Shown here: piece by piece, positions 1 to 10,345 of the stretch
Position numbering within the stretch: position 1 is the first letter of the stretch
Layout of the letters: every line of letters starts with the position of its first letter
Source: Actinomycetota bacterium
Lineage (GTDB): Bacteria; Actinomycetota; Actinomycetes; Nanopelagicales; Nanopelagicaceae
Length of the DNA stretch: 64,000 nucleotides
Direction: 5' to 3'
NCBI GenBank assembly: GCA_015660815.1
Contig: JACSDF010000002.1
Span: 21,736-85,735, forward strand
Position numbers and translations under genes: made by a program
The notes under the pieces: generated by a model
Databases searched by the model: none
Seen by the model: the letters and a program-made list of their open reading frames with translations, nothing else
What the model was told of the DNA's origin: nothing

Positions 1-33
1 AATCCGAGATATCTTGGCCCGCCTGATTACTCA

Positions 34-1107
34 TTATTGCGTCTCACAAATTGTTGCCGAACCTACTACGCGATCACCATCGTAAATCACCATCGCCTGG
101 CCCGTAGCTAGCCCAAGGAGCGGTGTTTCCAGAACCGCGACAAGCAATCCATTCTCAATAAAGTATGTGCAAGTCAACGCCGCCCCGTGAGCACGAATCT
201 GAACAAATCCTTTATGTTTTTGCCCATCGACGGCCGGCCCACACCACACCGGTCTTTCACCGCGCATCGTTGTAATTGCTAAATCTTCTCTCGCACCAAC
301 GACAACAGTATTTGTGACGGGTTCAATTTTTAAAACAAAACGCGGTGAACCATCAGGAGTTGGAATCGTTAAACCTAAACCTTTTCGTTGGCCGATTGTG
401 TATGTGTAAGCACCTTTGTGTTCGCCGATTTTTGTACCGGATTGATCAACAATGGGACCAACATCGCTTCCTAAACGATCACGGAGCCACCCTGCATTAT
501 CGCCAGAGGGAACAAAGCAGATGTCGTGACTGTCAGGCTTTTGCGCAACGGCTAAGCCACGAGCTTCGGCCTCTTTTCGGATATCAACTTTAGTTGTATC
601 ACCCAGTGGAAAAACTGCGCCAGATATCTGTTCGACCGTTAGAACCGAGAGAACATATGACTGATCCTTTGAATGATCGACTGCGCGATGGAGTGTTTTT
701 CCACTCTCACTCACCTGGGTACGGGCATAGTGGCCAGTGACAACTCCATCAAAACCCATTGCACGCGCACGATCTAAAACTGCGGCGAATTTAATTTTTT
801 CATTGCACCGTAAACATGGATTAGGTGTGCGCCCGGCGGCGTATTCAGCTAAGAAGTCTTCAACGACACCGTCATGAAACTCTTCGGCCATATCCCAAAT
901 ATAGAAAGGAATTCCGATTACATCGGCAGCACGGCGCGCATCATGTGAGTCCTCGATAGTGCAACAGCCTCGGGCGCCAGAGCGATATTTTTGTGGGTTA
1001 GCCGACAGCGCTAAGTGCACACCTATTACTTCGTGGCCCGCCTCAACGGCTCGCGCTGCGGCAACTGCCGAATCAACGCCGCCGCTCATCGCTGCAATTA
1101 ACCTCAT
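34..1107 (-). CDS. mnmA: tRNA-specific 2-thiouridylase MnmA
   Basis: 357 residues, full length for the family. MnmA uses ATP and persulfide sulfur to make 2-thiouridine at wobble U34 of the Glu, Gln and Lys tRNAs. The N-terminal PP-loop MSGGVDSAV (residues 7-15) binds ATP. The two catalytic cysteines lie in NPCLRCN (about residue 98) and in DICFVPSG (about 197). The C-terminal part carries the expected TIGQRKGLG element. Its ATG overlaps the stop of the upstream cysteine desulfurase gene (ATGA), so the sulfur donor and the thiolase are translationally coupled. Very confident. Confidence 0.97.
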   Translation of the reverse strand: MRLIAAMSGGVDSAVAAARAVEAGHEVIGVHLALSANPQKYRSGARGCCTIEDSHDARRAADVIGIPFYIWDMAEEFHDGVVEDFLAEYAAGRTPNPCLRCNEKIKFAAVLDRARAMGFDGVVTGHYARTQVSESGKTLHRAVDHSKDQSYVLSVLTVEQISGAVFPLGDTTKVDIRKEAEARGLAVAQKPDSHDICFVPSGDNAGWLRDRLGSDVGPIVDQSGTKIGEHKGAYTYTIGQRKGLGLTIPTPDGSPRFVLKIEPVTNTVVVGAREDLAITTMRGERPVWCGPAVDGQKHKGFVQIRAHGAALTCTYFIENGLLVAVLETPLLGLATGQAMVIYDGDRVVGSATICETQ

Positions 1108-2249
1108 AGTGAGTGTGCCGCCCTTCCACGGGCAATTACATCGGGAAGTACTGACACAACAAAATCACAGTCCTGTTCGGTACTCGTGGCGCCAAATGAG
1201 AAGCGAAGCGATGATTGTGCTGACGCTTCACTGTGACCCATAGCAAGCAGAACATGGCTGGCCTCATGTACCCCGGCACTACATGCCGATCCAGTAGAAC
1301 AGGAAATATGCTCGCCATCCATGAGTAAAAGCAGCGTATCGCTCTGAGTCCCAGGAAAAGTCACGTTAACAATTCCCGGTAGGCGCTCTGAGGCAAGGCC
1401 ATTAATGATTGCATCTGGAAATAAGCGTTGAACGGCGGATATAAAGCGATCTCTGAGCGCACTGACTGCAGCGGCGTTGTACCCGGGGCTAACCGCCGCA
1501 GTGGAAAAACCCACAATGCCAGGGGCGTTGAAAGTTCCGCTACGAATTTCACGCTCTTGTCCGCCTCCATGTAAAAGCGAAGGGATTTCGATTGTGCGTC
1601 TTAAAATTAGCGCACCGATCCCTAACGGTCCACTGATTTTATGCGCACTTAAACTCATAGCAGTGACACCCAGTTGAGAAAACGAGAGTGGAACTTTTTT
1701 AAAACTTTGCACGGCATCACTGTGAACCGGTATTTCACCGGCGATTGAAACAACTTCTGAAATTGGTTGAAGCACACCAGTCTCGTTATTAGAGTGCATC
1801 ACTGAAATAACGGCAATTTCATTTCCGCGTTTTTCAACTAAGTTAGCAAGAAATTCTAAATCAATGGTTCCGTTGTGATTGACGGGAATCTCAATAACTT
1901 CGGCCGCCTCATGTGTTGCCAACCAATGAGCCGGATCTAAAATCGCATGATGCTCGATGCTTGAAATTACAACAATATTTTTCCCTTTATCCCGGCCCGC
2001 CCAGTACAGACCTTTCAAAGCAATATTGTTCGCCTCTGTCCCTGATGCGGTAAATATGATTTCGCTGGGCAGGCATCCAATCTCTGCAGCTAAAACTTCG
2101 CGCGCATCCTCTAAAGTTTTTCTCGTTGCGCGACCATGCGCATGCAGACTTGAAGGATTACCAAGTGCCGCAGCTTGATCTGACATCGCAGCAAGTGCCC
2201 GTGCATCAATTGGCGTGGTTGCTGCATGGTCAAGGTAAATCGATGGCAT
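1104..2249 (-). CDS. Cysteine desulfurase (IscS/NifS-like)
   Basis: 381-residue PLP enzyme that takes sulfur from cysteine as an enzyme persulfide and releases alanine. The PLP lysine sits in [12 protein letters not shown] (about residue 205), and the catalytic cysteine lies in the loop [11 protein letters not shown] (about residue 318-328). The N-terminus YLDHAATTP is typical of class V aminotransferases. The gene overlaps mnmA by four bases and follows etfA by ten, so it probably serves tRNA thiolation. It could also supply Fe-S cluster assembly, because no other desulfurase is in the window. Confidence 0.95.
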   Translation of the reverse strand: MPSIYLDHAATTPIDARALAAMSDQAAALGNPSSLHAHGRATRKTLEDAREVLAAEIGCLPSEIIFTASGTEANNIALKGLYWAGRDKGKNIVVISSIEHHAILDPAHWLATHEAAEVIEIPVNHNGTIDLEFLANLVEKRGNEIAVISVMHSNNETGVLQPISEVVSIAGEIPVHSDAVQSFKKVPLSFSQLGVTAMSLSAHKISGPLGIGALILRRTIEIPSLLHGGGQEREIRSGTFNAPGIVGFSTAAVSPGYNAAAVSALRDRFISAVQRLFPDAIINGLASERLPGIVNVTFPGTQSDTLLLLMDGEHISCSTGSACSAGVHEASHVLLAMGHSEASAQSSLRFSFGATSTEQDCDFVVSVLPDVIARGRAAHSL

Positions 2250-2259
2250 GCCGCTAATT

Positions 2260-3213
2260 CTAGGGTTTACGTGCCTTTATGCCCTCAGTGGCCTTTGGTA
2301 GGACCGTAAAGAGATCACCAACTACACCAAAATCGGCGATTTCGAAAATCGGTGCCTCAGGATCTTTATTGATAACAAGGATTGCTTTACTGGTTTGCAT
2401 GCCAGCTCTATGTTGAATCGCGCCGGAAATACCACAGGCGACATATAACTGTGGACTTACGGTCTTACCAGTCTGACCAACTTGGTGAGTGTGTGGATAC
2501 CAACCGGCATCTGTCGCAGCACGAGATGCACCAACTGCCGCACCTAGTGAATCGGCAAATGCCTCAACAGCTGTGAAATCTCCATTTGTACCACGCCCAC
2601 CCGATACAACTATGTCGGCTTCGGTCAACTCAGGACGTCCGCCTTCTTCTGGTGGTTGCACCGATGTTACAACGCTCTTTTTTGCGTTCTCACCAATATC
2701 CATTGTGAGAGTTTCAATTGTTGGATGAACCTCTTGCAGATCTGGAGTTATGGAGTTTGGGCGCACAGTAATAATTGGTACTCCGTGAGAGATTTTAGAG
2801 TGCACTGTAGTTGAGCCACCAAAAACCAGCTGGGTGGCGATTAAATCCGCGCTAATGTCAACGGCATCGGTAATTATTCCAGAGTTGCTTTTTACGGCTA
2901 ATCGACCCGCGACCTCTTTACCGAATGCATGCGATGCGATTAAAACTGCACTCGGGGCTTTCAATGTAATTATTTGGTTTAGAACATCGGCCGAAGCCGC
3001 TACCCCATGCGTTGTGAAACTATCTGACTCAACGACAATAACATTAGTTATAGGACCGTGAGAAACTGCGGCTGCATATTCAGAACCTTTGCCAACTGGT
3101 GCAAGCACTACAGCAGTCACCTCTGCAATTCGTGCGGCGACAGTAGCGAGTTCGGCCGTGGTTCTGCTCAATTTTGCACCGATGAAATCGGCGAGAATTA
3201 ATACATTGCTCAT
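2260..3213 (-). CDS. etfA: Electron transfer flavoprotein, alpha subunit
   Basis: 317 residues, normal for EtfA/FixB. EtfA binds FAD and, with EtfB, carries electrons from acyl-CoA and related dehydrogenases to the membrane quinone pool. The C-terminal FAD signature is visible around residues 255-310, with the motifs [12 protein letters not shown] and [13 protein letters not shown]. The start overlaps the etfB stop (ATGA), which matches the equimolar heterodimer. No ETF:quinone oxidoreductase (fixC/fixX) is in the window. Confidence 0.96.
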   Translation of the reverse strand: MSNVLILADFIGAKLSRTTAELATVAARIAEVTAVVLAPVGKGSEYAAAVSHGPITNVIVVESDSFTTHGVAASADVLNQIITLKAPSAVLIASHAFGKEVAGRLAVKSNSGIITDAVDISADLIATQLVFGGSTTVHSKISHGVPIITVRPNSITPDLQEVHPTIETLTMDIGENAKKSVVTSVQPPEEGGRPELTEADIVVSGGRGTNGDFTAVEAFADSLGAAVGASRAATDAGWYPHTHQVGQTGKTVSPQLYVACGISGAIQHRAGMQTSKAILVINKDPEAPIFEIADFGVVGDLFTVLPKATEGIKARKP

Positions 3214-3995
3214 ATCAGCTTTTTTTCTACTAGAAAGGCAACAACTTGATCTCCAGCGGTTCCATCATCGGTAATTATGACACCCGCAGCGCGAGCCGGT
3301 CTAAGTGATGCATCAACGACGACGGACCATTGACTTTCAATTGAAATTCCAAGGCTCGCAACATTTATCGTTTCGATAGTTTTTTTCTTAGCGGCCATGA
3401 TGCCTTTAAATGATGGGTAACGCGGTTCATTAATTTTTTCAACCACCGATACAACTACAGGAAACTCGCCGAACATCTCTTCAACTCCAGTTTCAGTAAC
3501 CCGAGTAATATTCACTTTTTTGGCCGATGAATCAACTGTTACCGCTGAGGCAAAAGTAAGTTGAGCACAACCAATCCGTTCGGCAATCATCGCCGGTACA
3601 ACACTCATTCGCGCATCTGTTGATTCAGTTCCGCAGATAATGAGATCAAACTGGCCCTGTGAAATAACTGTAGATAAAACTTTTGACGTCGTGAGTGCAT
3701 CGGCACCGGCGAGCGCGGCATCACTAATTAAGATTGCACCGTTTGCCCCCATTGAGAGCGCCTTGCGCAGCGATTCGCTCGCACGCTCTGGACCCATTGA
3801 AATCACAGTTACAGTATTAGGTCCGCCCTCATCGTTGCCGCCATGTGCTTCGACAATACGCATAGCCTCTTCAATGGCATACTCATCGAGATCATTGAGA
3901 ACCGCATCAACGTTGACTCGATCTAATAACCCATCAACCATCTTCTTTTCTGCCCATGAATCCGGGACCTGCTTGATGCAGACAGCAATCTTCAT
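3210..3995 (-). CDS. etfB: Electron transfer flavoprotein, beta subunit
   Basis: 261 residues with the EtfB/FixA N-terminus MKIAVCIKQVPDS and the AMP-site region DLDEYAIEEAMRI near residue 38. It is the partner of EtfA and the first gene of the etfB-etfA-desulfurase-mnmA run. A TAACAT hexamer lies seven bases upstream of the ATG and no Shine-Dalgarno sequence is visible, so the message may be leaderless. EtfBA usually serves beta-oxidation or amino acid dehydrogenases; the partner dehydrogenase cannot be named from this window. Confidence 0.96.
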   Translation of the reverse strand: MKIAVCIKQVPDSWAEKKMVDGLLDRVNVDAVLNDLDEYAIEEAMRIVEAHGGNDEGGPNTVTVISMGPERASESLRKALSMGANGAILISDAALAGADALTTSKVLSTVISQGQFDLIICGTESTDARMSVVPAMIAERIGCAQLTFASAVTVDSSAKKVNITRVTETGVEEMFGEFPVVVSVVEKINEPRYPSFKGIMAAKKKTIETINVASLGISIESQWSVVVDASLRPARAAGVIITDDGTAGDQVVAFLVEKKLI

Positions 3996-4118
3996 GGCGC
4001 ATATGTTACTGATGGGTAACTGTAATCTCCACTCCAGAGCCGTAATTTCACCCGAGATTTGCCAACACGTAACCTCTACTTTGACTTTAGTGTTTGCGCA
4101 GAGCAGACCCTTATCACC

Positions 4119-5258
4119 ATGGTGCTGCGAATTGCTCTTGTGACTGAATCATTTCTGCCTCAGATAAATGGAGTAACTAATAGCGTCCTTAGAATTCTTG
4201 AAGGATTTGCCAGGGAAGGGCACGAAGCCCTGGTCATTGCACCTGAAAGCGCTGATGCCCCCCGCGAGTATGCCGGCTTTCGAGTCAAGCATGTCCCGAG
4301 CCTTGAAATGAAAGGGCTGATTCCAGTTGGTTTTCCGCAACGCGCCTTAGAACCACTCATTGATGGCTTTGCACCAGATGTAATCCACTTAGCATCACCG
4401 ATATTTCTCGGAAGTTACGTAACCAAAATCGCAACACGGTTAGAGATTCCAACGCTATCTGTCTATCAAACCGACATCGCTGGATTTGCACGGCACTATG
4501 GAATGAGCGTGGCGCATAGTGGACTAAAAAAGTGGGTCGCAAAGATTCACTCACAAACAAATCGCACTCTAGCTCCCTCGAAGTGGTCATGCTCAGATCT
4601 TGCGAAATCCGGCGTTCCAAATGTTCACCTTTGGCAACGAGGTGTCGATAACATCAAATTCTCTCCGGTAAAACGCGATCCTGATCTGCGAAATCAACTA
4701 CTTGGTCACCGTAGTGACCGAAAAATAATTGGTTATGTAGGTCGCCTCGCCAATGAAAAACGTGTCGAAGATCTTTTGGTGCTCGATCAACGCGATGATA
4801 TTCAAATAGTAATTATTGGAGAAGGTCCTGCCCGAACCAGATTAGAGCGTTTGCTTCCTAATGCACGTTTTGTGGGATACCAAAGCGGCGAGGATTTGGC
4901 GCGCTATTACGCGTCATTAGATATTTTTGTTCATACTGGAAAGCATGAAACTTTTTGTCAATCGATTCAAGAGGCTTTAGCATCTGGAATTCCAGTAATC
5001 GCTCCGAATTTTGGTGGGCCAACAGATTTAGTTCAACATGAGTTTACGGGATACTTAATTGATACCGCCGATAGCCAAGCCCTCAGTAGAAGCGTAACTA
5101 ATATTCTAACAAGCTTTGATGCAGTATCCGTTGCAGTCAGAGCACGTGAGTCAGTCATTAAGCGCACATGGCCATTAGTCCATAAGCAACTTATCAATCA
5201 TTACTATGAAATTCTTTCGGAATCGGCTACTCGAGTAGAGAGTGAAAAAGTCGCATGA
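4119..5258 (+). CDS. GT4 glycosyltransferase (MgtA/PimB-like)
   Basis: 379 residues from the chosen ATG (MVLRIALVTESFLPQINGV), which places the first Rossmann strand at the N-terminus as in GT4 enzymes; an upstream ATG at 4059 would add 20 unlikely residues. The GPGTRLERLL-like donor region and the EX7E motif in HETFCQSIQEAL (about residue 286) mark a retaining nucleotide-sugar transferase. It resembles actinobacterial GDP-mannose-dependent alpha-mannosyltransferases acting on diacylglycerol or phosphatidylinositol acceptors, but the substrate is inferred. The stop overlaps the next glycosyltransferase (ATGA). Confidence 0.85.
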   Translation: MVLRIALVTESFLPQINGVTNSVLRILEGFAREGHEALVIAPESADAPREYAGFRVKHVPSLEMKGLIPVGFPQRALEPLIDGFAPDVIHLASPIFLGSYVTKIATRLEIPTLSVYQTDIAGFARHYGMSVAHSGLKKWVAKIHSQTNRTLAPSKWSCSDLAKSGVPNVHLWQRGVDNIKFSPVKRDPDLRNQLLGHRSDRKIIGYVGRLANEKRVEDLLVLDQRDDIQIVIIGEGPARTRLERLLPNARFVGYQSGEDLARYYASLDIFVHTGKHETFCQSIQEALASGIPVIAPNFGGPTDLVQHEFTGYLIDTADSQALSRSVTNILTSFDAVSVAVRARESVIKRTWPLVHKQLINHYYEILSESATRVESEKVA

Positions 5259-6409
5259 GAATTGTCCATGTTGCTAATTTTTATGGCCCTAAATCCGGAG
5301 GAATCCGAACCACTCTGCATGAGCTCGGTGCTGGTTATATTGCAAGGGGACATGAATTTACCTACATTGTTCCGGGTAACGGTTTTTATTGCGAAGAAAC
5401 GGCCGATGGAAGAAAGATTACGGTTCCATCAATTGAACTTCCATTTAGCGGTGGCTATCGAATCATTCGAAATAACGGTGGGATTAAACGGCTTCTCATC
5501 ACTCTAAAACCCGATGTTTTGGAGGTTTCTGATCGTTTTACACTCTCAGGTGTCGGCAAATGGGCAGGTGCGCGAAGAATTAAGACAGTGGTTTTTAGTC
5601 ACGAGACTTTAGTTGGTCTAGCAAGACAGTATTTTCCATTCCCGCTGACTCCGATTATCGATTGGCACAACAAGCGCCTGGCAAAGCGATTTAACTACGT
5701 CATAGCCACCACGGCCTTTGCGGCACGCGAATTTGAAAAATTGGAGATTGATAATTTAGTACGCGTGCCTCTAGGGGTCAATCTTGAAGTTTTTAGTCCA
5801 AAGAAAAGAGATGAAGAACTTAGAGTTGAACTGCTCAAAGGTAGTGAAGTTCTATTGGTTCACTGCGGACGACTTTCACGAGAGAAAAACCCTGCGCGCT
5901 CTATTGAAACTCTACAACTACTCCTTGATCGCGGAATAAAGGCGCGCTTGATTTATGTCGGCATCGGTCCACTCTTTAGAAAGTTAAGAGAGAAAGCTAA
6001 AGATTTGCCTGTAACTTTTCTTGGATATATTGCCGATCGCGATCGAGTTTCAGAAATTCTTGCATCGGCCGATGTCTCGTTGGCACCAGGACCGATTGAG
6101 ACGTTTTGCCTAGCGGCTCTAGAATCTCTGGCTTCAGGAACGCCAGTAGTTGCATCAAACACTAGCGCTGTTGGCGAATACCTACTCCTTGGTGCAATGC
6201 AACCCGTGGGAGCGGTCGCACACAATAATCCACAATCATTTGCCGATGCGGTTGAGGCGGTCATTGAAATGAGAAAACGAGATCGAAACTTGCCATCGCT
6301 TTGCCAACAACAAGCTGAAAACTTTCCCTGGAGTTCGACTATTTCGCTGATGCTCACACTTCACGGTGAATTACCACAACGCTTCAAACGAAGTTTAAGG
6401 GCGGCATGA
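5255..6409 (+). CDS. GT4 glycosyltransferase
   Basis: 384 residues. The N-terminal MRIVHVANFYGPKSGGIRT is a GT4 Rossmann start with a Gly-rich loop, and the C-terminal donor domain has the EX7E motif in IETFCLAALESL (about residue 286). It is a retaining nucleotide-sugar transferase of unknown acceptor. Overlap with the upstream glycosyltransferase and abutment to the SGNH hydrolase indicate one operon, probably for a cell-envelope glycolipid or glycan. It is a paralogue of its neighbour but clearly diverged, so two sequential sugar additions are plausible. Confidence 0.85.
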   Translation: MRIVHVANFYGPKSGGIRTTLHELGAGYIARGHEFTYIVPGNGFYCEETADGRKITVPSIELPFSGGYRIIRNNGGIKRLLITLKPDVLEVSDRFTLSGVGKWAGARRIKTVVFSHETLVGLARQYFPFPLTPIIDWHNKRLAKRFNYVIATTAFAAREFEKLEIDNLVRVPLGVNLEVFSPKKRDEELRVELLKGSEVLLVHCGRLSREKNPARSIETLQLLLDRGIKARLIYVGIGPLFRKLREKAKDLPVTFLGYIADRDRVSEILASADVSLAPGPIETFCLAALESLASGTPVVASNTSAVGEYLLLGAMQPVGAVAHNNPQSFADAVEAVIEMRKRDRNLPSLCQQQAENFPWSSTISLMLTLHGELPQRFKRSLRAA

Positions 6410-7258
6410 ATGAACTCAATTGCTACCTTCGTTGTTTTGGGAGATAGTGCAGCTGCAGGTACAGGCGATGCTGATGCCAATGGCGCACTTAGAGGTTGGT
6501 CGTATTATTTGGCAAGACATTTTAATCAACCACTCGTGTATGCAAATCTCTCTCGACCAGGTGCGCAATCTACTGAAGTGCTGATAGATCAACTTCCGAA
6601 AGCACTTTCACTCGATCCGACGCTAACGGCCGTAATAGTAGGTGGCAATGATGCATTGCGGAATGGCTTTAGCCCAGAACTCTTACACAATAATCTTCGG
6701 CAGGTTCTTGAAGCTTTACGTGAGAATGGTTCAGAGATAATGCTCTTGCAACTTCATGAACCAACTCAAATCGCGCCGTTGCCAAAGACACTGGGAGTCA
6801 TAATAAATCGAAGAATAAACTCAGTAAACGCGGTAGTGAGAGCAGTTGGTGCTGAGTTTGGTGCTCACATTTTATCTGCACGCGATATTCCAGATATCTA
6901 TGTCAGGAATCGCTGGCACGTAGATCGAATGCATCCTTCAAAATTTGGTCATCAGATTTTGGCGCACAATTTCCGTGAAATTCTTTTCCCACGTTGGGAT
7001 ATTTCTCCGGTACAAATAGATCCCGTAGTCGGTCGTCCAAGAAAGGATTCTTTGCTGTGGATGTTGCGACATGCAACACCTTGGTTTATTAAGCGAAGTG
7101 TCGATCTTTTACCAGCAGCGCTCATTCTAGTTATGCGTGAGTATTTTAAAATTCTTACCCGACGCAACAGAGATGTGGGAGCTACTGTGTACTTCCCTGA
7201 GTTTGTGAACCTACGCGAGGCTAAATTTCCGCTAGTTCAAGAGGTTCGCGTGTCGTAA
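6410..7258 (+). CDS. SGNH/GDSL-family hydrolase
   Basis: 282 residues. The SGNH blocks are visible: GDSAAAG near residue 11 (nucleophile Ser), the GGND block near residue 80 and DRMHPSKFGH near residue 167 (Asp/His). Such enzymes are esterases, lipases or deacylases. There is no signal peptide, so it acts in the cytoplasm. The start directly abuts the upstream glycosyltransferase stop, so it may de-acylate an intermediate made by the two glycosyltransferases. The C-terminal 90 residues, with a short hydrophobic stretch near 235, are extra to the basic fold and unassigned. Confidence 0.8.
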   Translation: MNSIATFVVLGDSAAAGTGDADANGALRGWSYYLARHFNQPLVYANLSRPGAQSTEVLIDQLPKALSLDPTLTAVIVGGNDALRNGFSPELLHNNLRQVLEALRENGSEIMLLQLHEPTQIAPLPKTLGVIINRRINSVNAVVRAVGAEFGAHILSARDIPDIYVRNRWHVDRMHPSKFGHQILAHNFREILFPRWDISPVQIDPVVGRPRKDSLLWMLRHATPWFIKRSVDLLPAALILVMREYFKILTRRNRDVGATVYFPEFVNLREAKFPLVQEVRVS

Positions 7259-7295
7259 TTCGCACATAATCTACTAATCAGGGCAGTATTGCCCC

Positions 7296-9404
7296 GTGCT
7301 TCCCGCAGACCCTCGAACCCTTGGCGCTACTGTTACCGATGGTGGAACTAATTTTGCTATCTGGTCTAATGCCGCCGATGCTGTTGAGCTCTGCTTATTT
7401 AATGAGATTAACGGCGCATTAGTGGAAACTCGCTTTGCGATGTCACATAGAAATGGACCTATCTGGCACGGTTATTTAGCTGGAGTCCGTCCTGGACAGC
7501 GCTATGGCTATCGAATGTATGGGCCATGGCATCCTCAAAACGGTGTTCGCTTTAACGCTGCAAAGCTATTAATTGATCCATATACCCATCACTTAGATGG
7601 CGATCTAACGTATGCACCTGAAATCTATGGATATGTCGCACACAATGGCACCGGCGGTGGCGATTTAAGCATGCGTGATGGCCGTGATAGTGCCGGCTTT
7701 GTTCCGTACTCGGTCGTTACTGATCATCGTGTTCGCGAAATAGCTCGCCCCTTAGTGCCGTGGGCCAAAACAGTTATTTACGAAGCTCACGTACAGGGAT
7801 TAACTGCCAAAAATCCAAATATTCCTGAGAGTGAACGTGGAACGTATAAAGCGTTGGGACATCCCAGCACGATTGCACACTTAAAATCAATTGGAATTAC
7901 CGCACTTGAACTTTTGCCCATTGCCGCATCGATAACAGAGCCAGCAATATTTGATCGTGGTCGAATAAATTACTGGGGATATAACTCAATTGCATTTAGC
8001 GCACCGCATTCAGCGTATGCCTCTAGCGCTGATCCGATCAGCGAACTTCAATGGGCAGTTGACCAATTACACAACGCGGGAATCGAAGTTATTTTAGATG
8101 TTGTTTACAACCACACTGCCGAAGGTGGCGTTGGTGGTCCAACGCTCTCTTACAAAGGAATAGATAATAAGGCTTACTACCGTCACGATAACCACGGTAA
8201 TTATGTTGATGTAACGGGGTGTGGCAATACTTTTGCCGCAAGTAACCCACACTCGGTGCGACAGATAATTGATTCACTGCGTTGGTGGATTGAAGTAATT
8301 GGTGTCGATGGATTTAGATTTGATTTAACTACCGCGCTCTACACAAGTTCAAGTGCTTTTAACTCATCCTTATTGTCTGCAATCGGATCGGACTCAGTCC
8401 TGCGCAACTTTAAAATGATTGCAGAGCCATGGGATGTTAAACGATATTCCTTAGGTGATTTTCCGCATCCGTGGCGAGAGTGGAATGATGTCTATCGCGA
8501 CTCAGCACGCCAGTTCTGGCTCGGTGATCTTGAACGCGGCTTCGGCGATGGAGTCTCTGATATAGCTAGCAGTATTAGTGGTTCCAGTTCAATTTTCTAT
8601 TATCGCGGTCCCACATCTTCAATAAACTTTATCGCCGCTCACGATGGCTTCACGCTCCATGACATGGTGACCTATAACGAGAAAAATAATTTAGCTAACG
8701 GTGAAAACAATGCCGATGGAAGTGATTCGAATAGATCGTGGAACGTAGGTAGAGAGGGTGAAAGTGATGACCCAACTATCCAAGAAACCAGACATCGAAT
8801 AAAGAAATCGCTTTTAGCGACATTAATGCTCTCTTCAGGAGTTCCAATGCTCAATATGGGCGATGAGGTCAGTCGTACACAAGCTGGATCTAATAATGCC
8901 TATTCTCTTCCGATCGAAATGCTTCAAGAAAGTGAAGAAGATTTCAATGGTGGGTGGGCGCTACCTTGGGAGTTAAATAGCCAGGCTGAAGATGTTTTGG
9001 CGACGGTTCAATCACTTGCACAGATTCGCCAAACTTATTTGGCAGATGTTGCATCCGAGTTTTTCACTGGAATAGTCGATCATGGCACGCGCCGTAAAGA
9101 TATTGCTTGGTTTTCATTGGGCGGCCGAGAAATGAGCGATGACCATTGGGCCGATGAGGAGAAACGAAGCATTACAGTCTTCATTGAAGCCGATCCATCG
9201 CGAGGTCTACTGCTATTGCTGAACTCCTCAAAGATTGAAACTCTTTTTACTTTACCTGATGCACAGTGGGGTGAAACTTTTCGATGCATTTTTGATGCAA
9301 GTAAGAGAGTTGCAACGTATGAGCCGGTCATCGCTGCGCCAAATGCAAAGATTTCAGTTCCAGCGCACAGCGCCCAAGTCTGGCTTGTTTCGCGTACTAG
9401 GTAG
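7296..9404 (+). CDS. glgX: Glycogen debranching enzyme GlgX
   Basis: 702 residues, GTG start, normal for GlgX/TreX-type isoamylases. An N-terminal CBM48-like domain (about 1-140) precedes a GH13 barrel with the four conserved regions: DVVYNHT (about 268), GFRFDLTT with the Asp nucleophile (about 344), AEPW with the acid Glu (about 377), and AAHDGFTLHD (about 448). It hydrolyses alpha-1,6 branches of phosphorylase-trimmed glycogen in the cytoplasm. It stands alone; no glgB, glgC or glgP is in the window. Confidence 0.95.
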   Translation: MLPADPRTLGATVTDGGTNFAIWSNAADAVELCLFNEINGALVETRFAMSHRNGPIWHGYLAGVRPGQRYGYRMYGPWHPQNGVRFNAAKLLIDPYTHHLDGDLTYAPEIYGYVAHNGTGGGDLSMRDGRDSAGFVPYSVVTDHRVREIARPLVPWAKTVIYEAHVQGLTAKNPNIPESERGTYKALGHPSTIAHLKSIGITALELLPIAASITEPAIFDRGRINYWGYNSIAFSAPHSAYASSADPISELQWAVDQLHNAGIEVILDVVYNHTAEGGVGGPTLSYKGIDNKAYYRHDNHGNYVDVTGCGNTFAASNPHSVRQIIDSLRWWIEVIGVDGFRFDLTTALYTSSSAFNSSLLSAIGSDSVLRNFKMIAEPWDVKRYSLGDFPHPWREWNDVYRDSARQFWLGDLERGFGDGVSDIASSISGSSSIFYYRGPTSSINFIAAHDGFTLHDMVTYNEKNNLANGENNADGSDSNRSWNVGREGESDDPTIQETRHRIKKSLLATLMLSSGVPMLNMGDEVSRTQAGSNNAYSLPIEMLQESEEDFNGGWALPWELNSQAEDVLATVQSLAQIRQTYLADVASEFFTGIVDHGTRRKDIAWFSLGGREMSDDHWADEEKRSITVFIEADPSRGLLLLLNSSKIETLFTLPDAQWGETFRCIFDASKRVATYEPVIAAPNAKISVPAHSAQVWLVSRTR

Positions 9405-9436
9405 TAATCGTTATTTGTGGGTAATATTTAGAAACC

Positions 9437-10345
9437 ATGTTGGCACTCATCGCACCCGGTCAGGGTTCTCAAACTCCCGGAATGCTCAACTCCTGGATTG
9501 TGGATGCGAGCACGAGAAATTTATTAAGTGCATGGTCAAAGGATATTGATTTAGATCTCGTGCACCTTGGCACAACTGCAGATGCCGATGAGATTAAAGA
9601 TACGGCGAATGCCCAACCACTCATTGTTGCAACTTCTCTATTGGCCGCACATGCACTTGCTTTAGACAATGTTGCACTCACATCTGGTCATTCTGTCGGC
9701 GAACTAACTGCCGCCGCGATTAGCGGTGCAATAAGTGCAAGCGATGCACTCACTTTGGTCAGAGCCCGGGGCGTGGAAATGGCAAAGGCCGCAGCACTTA
9801 TGCCTACGGGTATGTCGGCAGTGCTTGGTGGAGATCGAAATGAAGTTGTCGCGGCAATTACGGTGTTGGGATTAGTTGCGGCAAATGAGAATGGCGCGGG
9901 ACAGATAGTTGCCGCTGGAGATCTCACTGCGCTGGCGGCCCTCGGCGAAAATCCACCGCTCGGAGCACGAGTGCGCGCACTATCGGTTGCTGGAGCTTTT
10001 CATACCCCATACATGCTCGAAGCGGTTGCACCGCTGAGTGATTTAGCGGCCACAATTACGACGCGCCAACCAATGATTCCATTTATCTCAAATAAAGATG
10101 GTGCGGCAGTAAGAAATGGCACTGAAATCGTGGCTCGAATAGTCAGCCAGATTACTAATCCAGTCCGCTGGGATCTTTGTATGCAGAGTTTAAAAACTAT
10201 GGGAGTTACAGGTGTCATTGAACTGCCACCTGCCGGAACTCTGGTTGGCTTACTCAAACGCGCAGTTCCTGAAATTGAGAGCTTTGCTTTGAAGAGTGCG
10301 CTCGACCTAGATGCGGCACGAGAATTCGCAGGAAGGCACATATGA
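9437..10345 (+). CDS. fabD: Malonyl-CoA:ACP transacylase FabD
   Basis: 302 residues. The nucleophile elbow GHSVGELTAA (about residue 83-92) and the catalytic-His region AGAFHTPYM (about 190) are present. It loads malonyl groups from malonyl-CoA onto acyl carrier protein. It is the first gene of the fatty acid operon and overlaps fabH by four bases. A TAATAT hexamer lies nine bases upstream of the ATG, a possible -10 element. Confidence 0.95.
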   Translation: MLALIAPGQGSQTPGMLNSWIVDASTRNLLSAWSKDIDLDLVHLGTTADADEIKDTANAQPLIVATSLLAAHALALDNVALTSGHSVGELTAAAISGAISASDALTLVRARGVEMAKAAALMPTGMSAVLGGDRNEVVAAITVLGLVAANENGAGQIVAAGDLTALAALGENPPLGARVRALSVAGAFHTPYMLEAVAPLSDLAATITTRQPMIPFISNKDGAAVRNGTEIVARIVSQITNPVRWDLCMQSLKTMGVTGVIELPPAGTLVGLLKRAVPEIESFALKSALDLDAAREFAGRHI

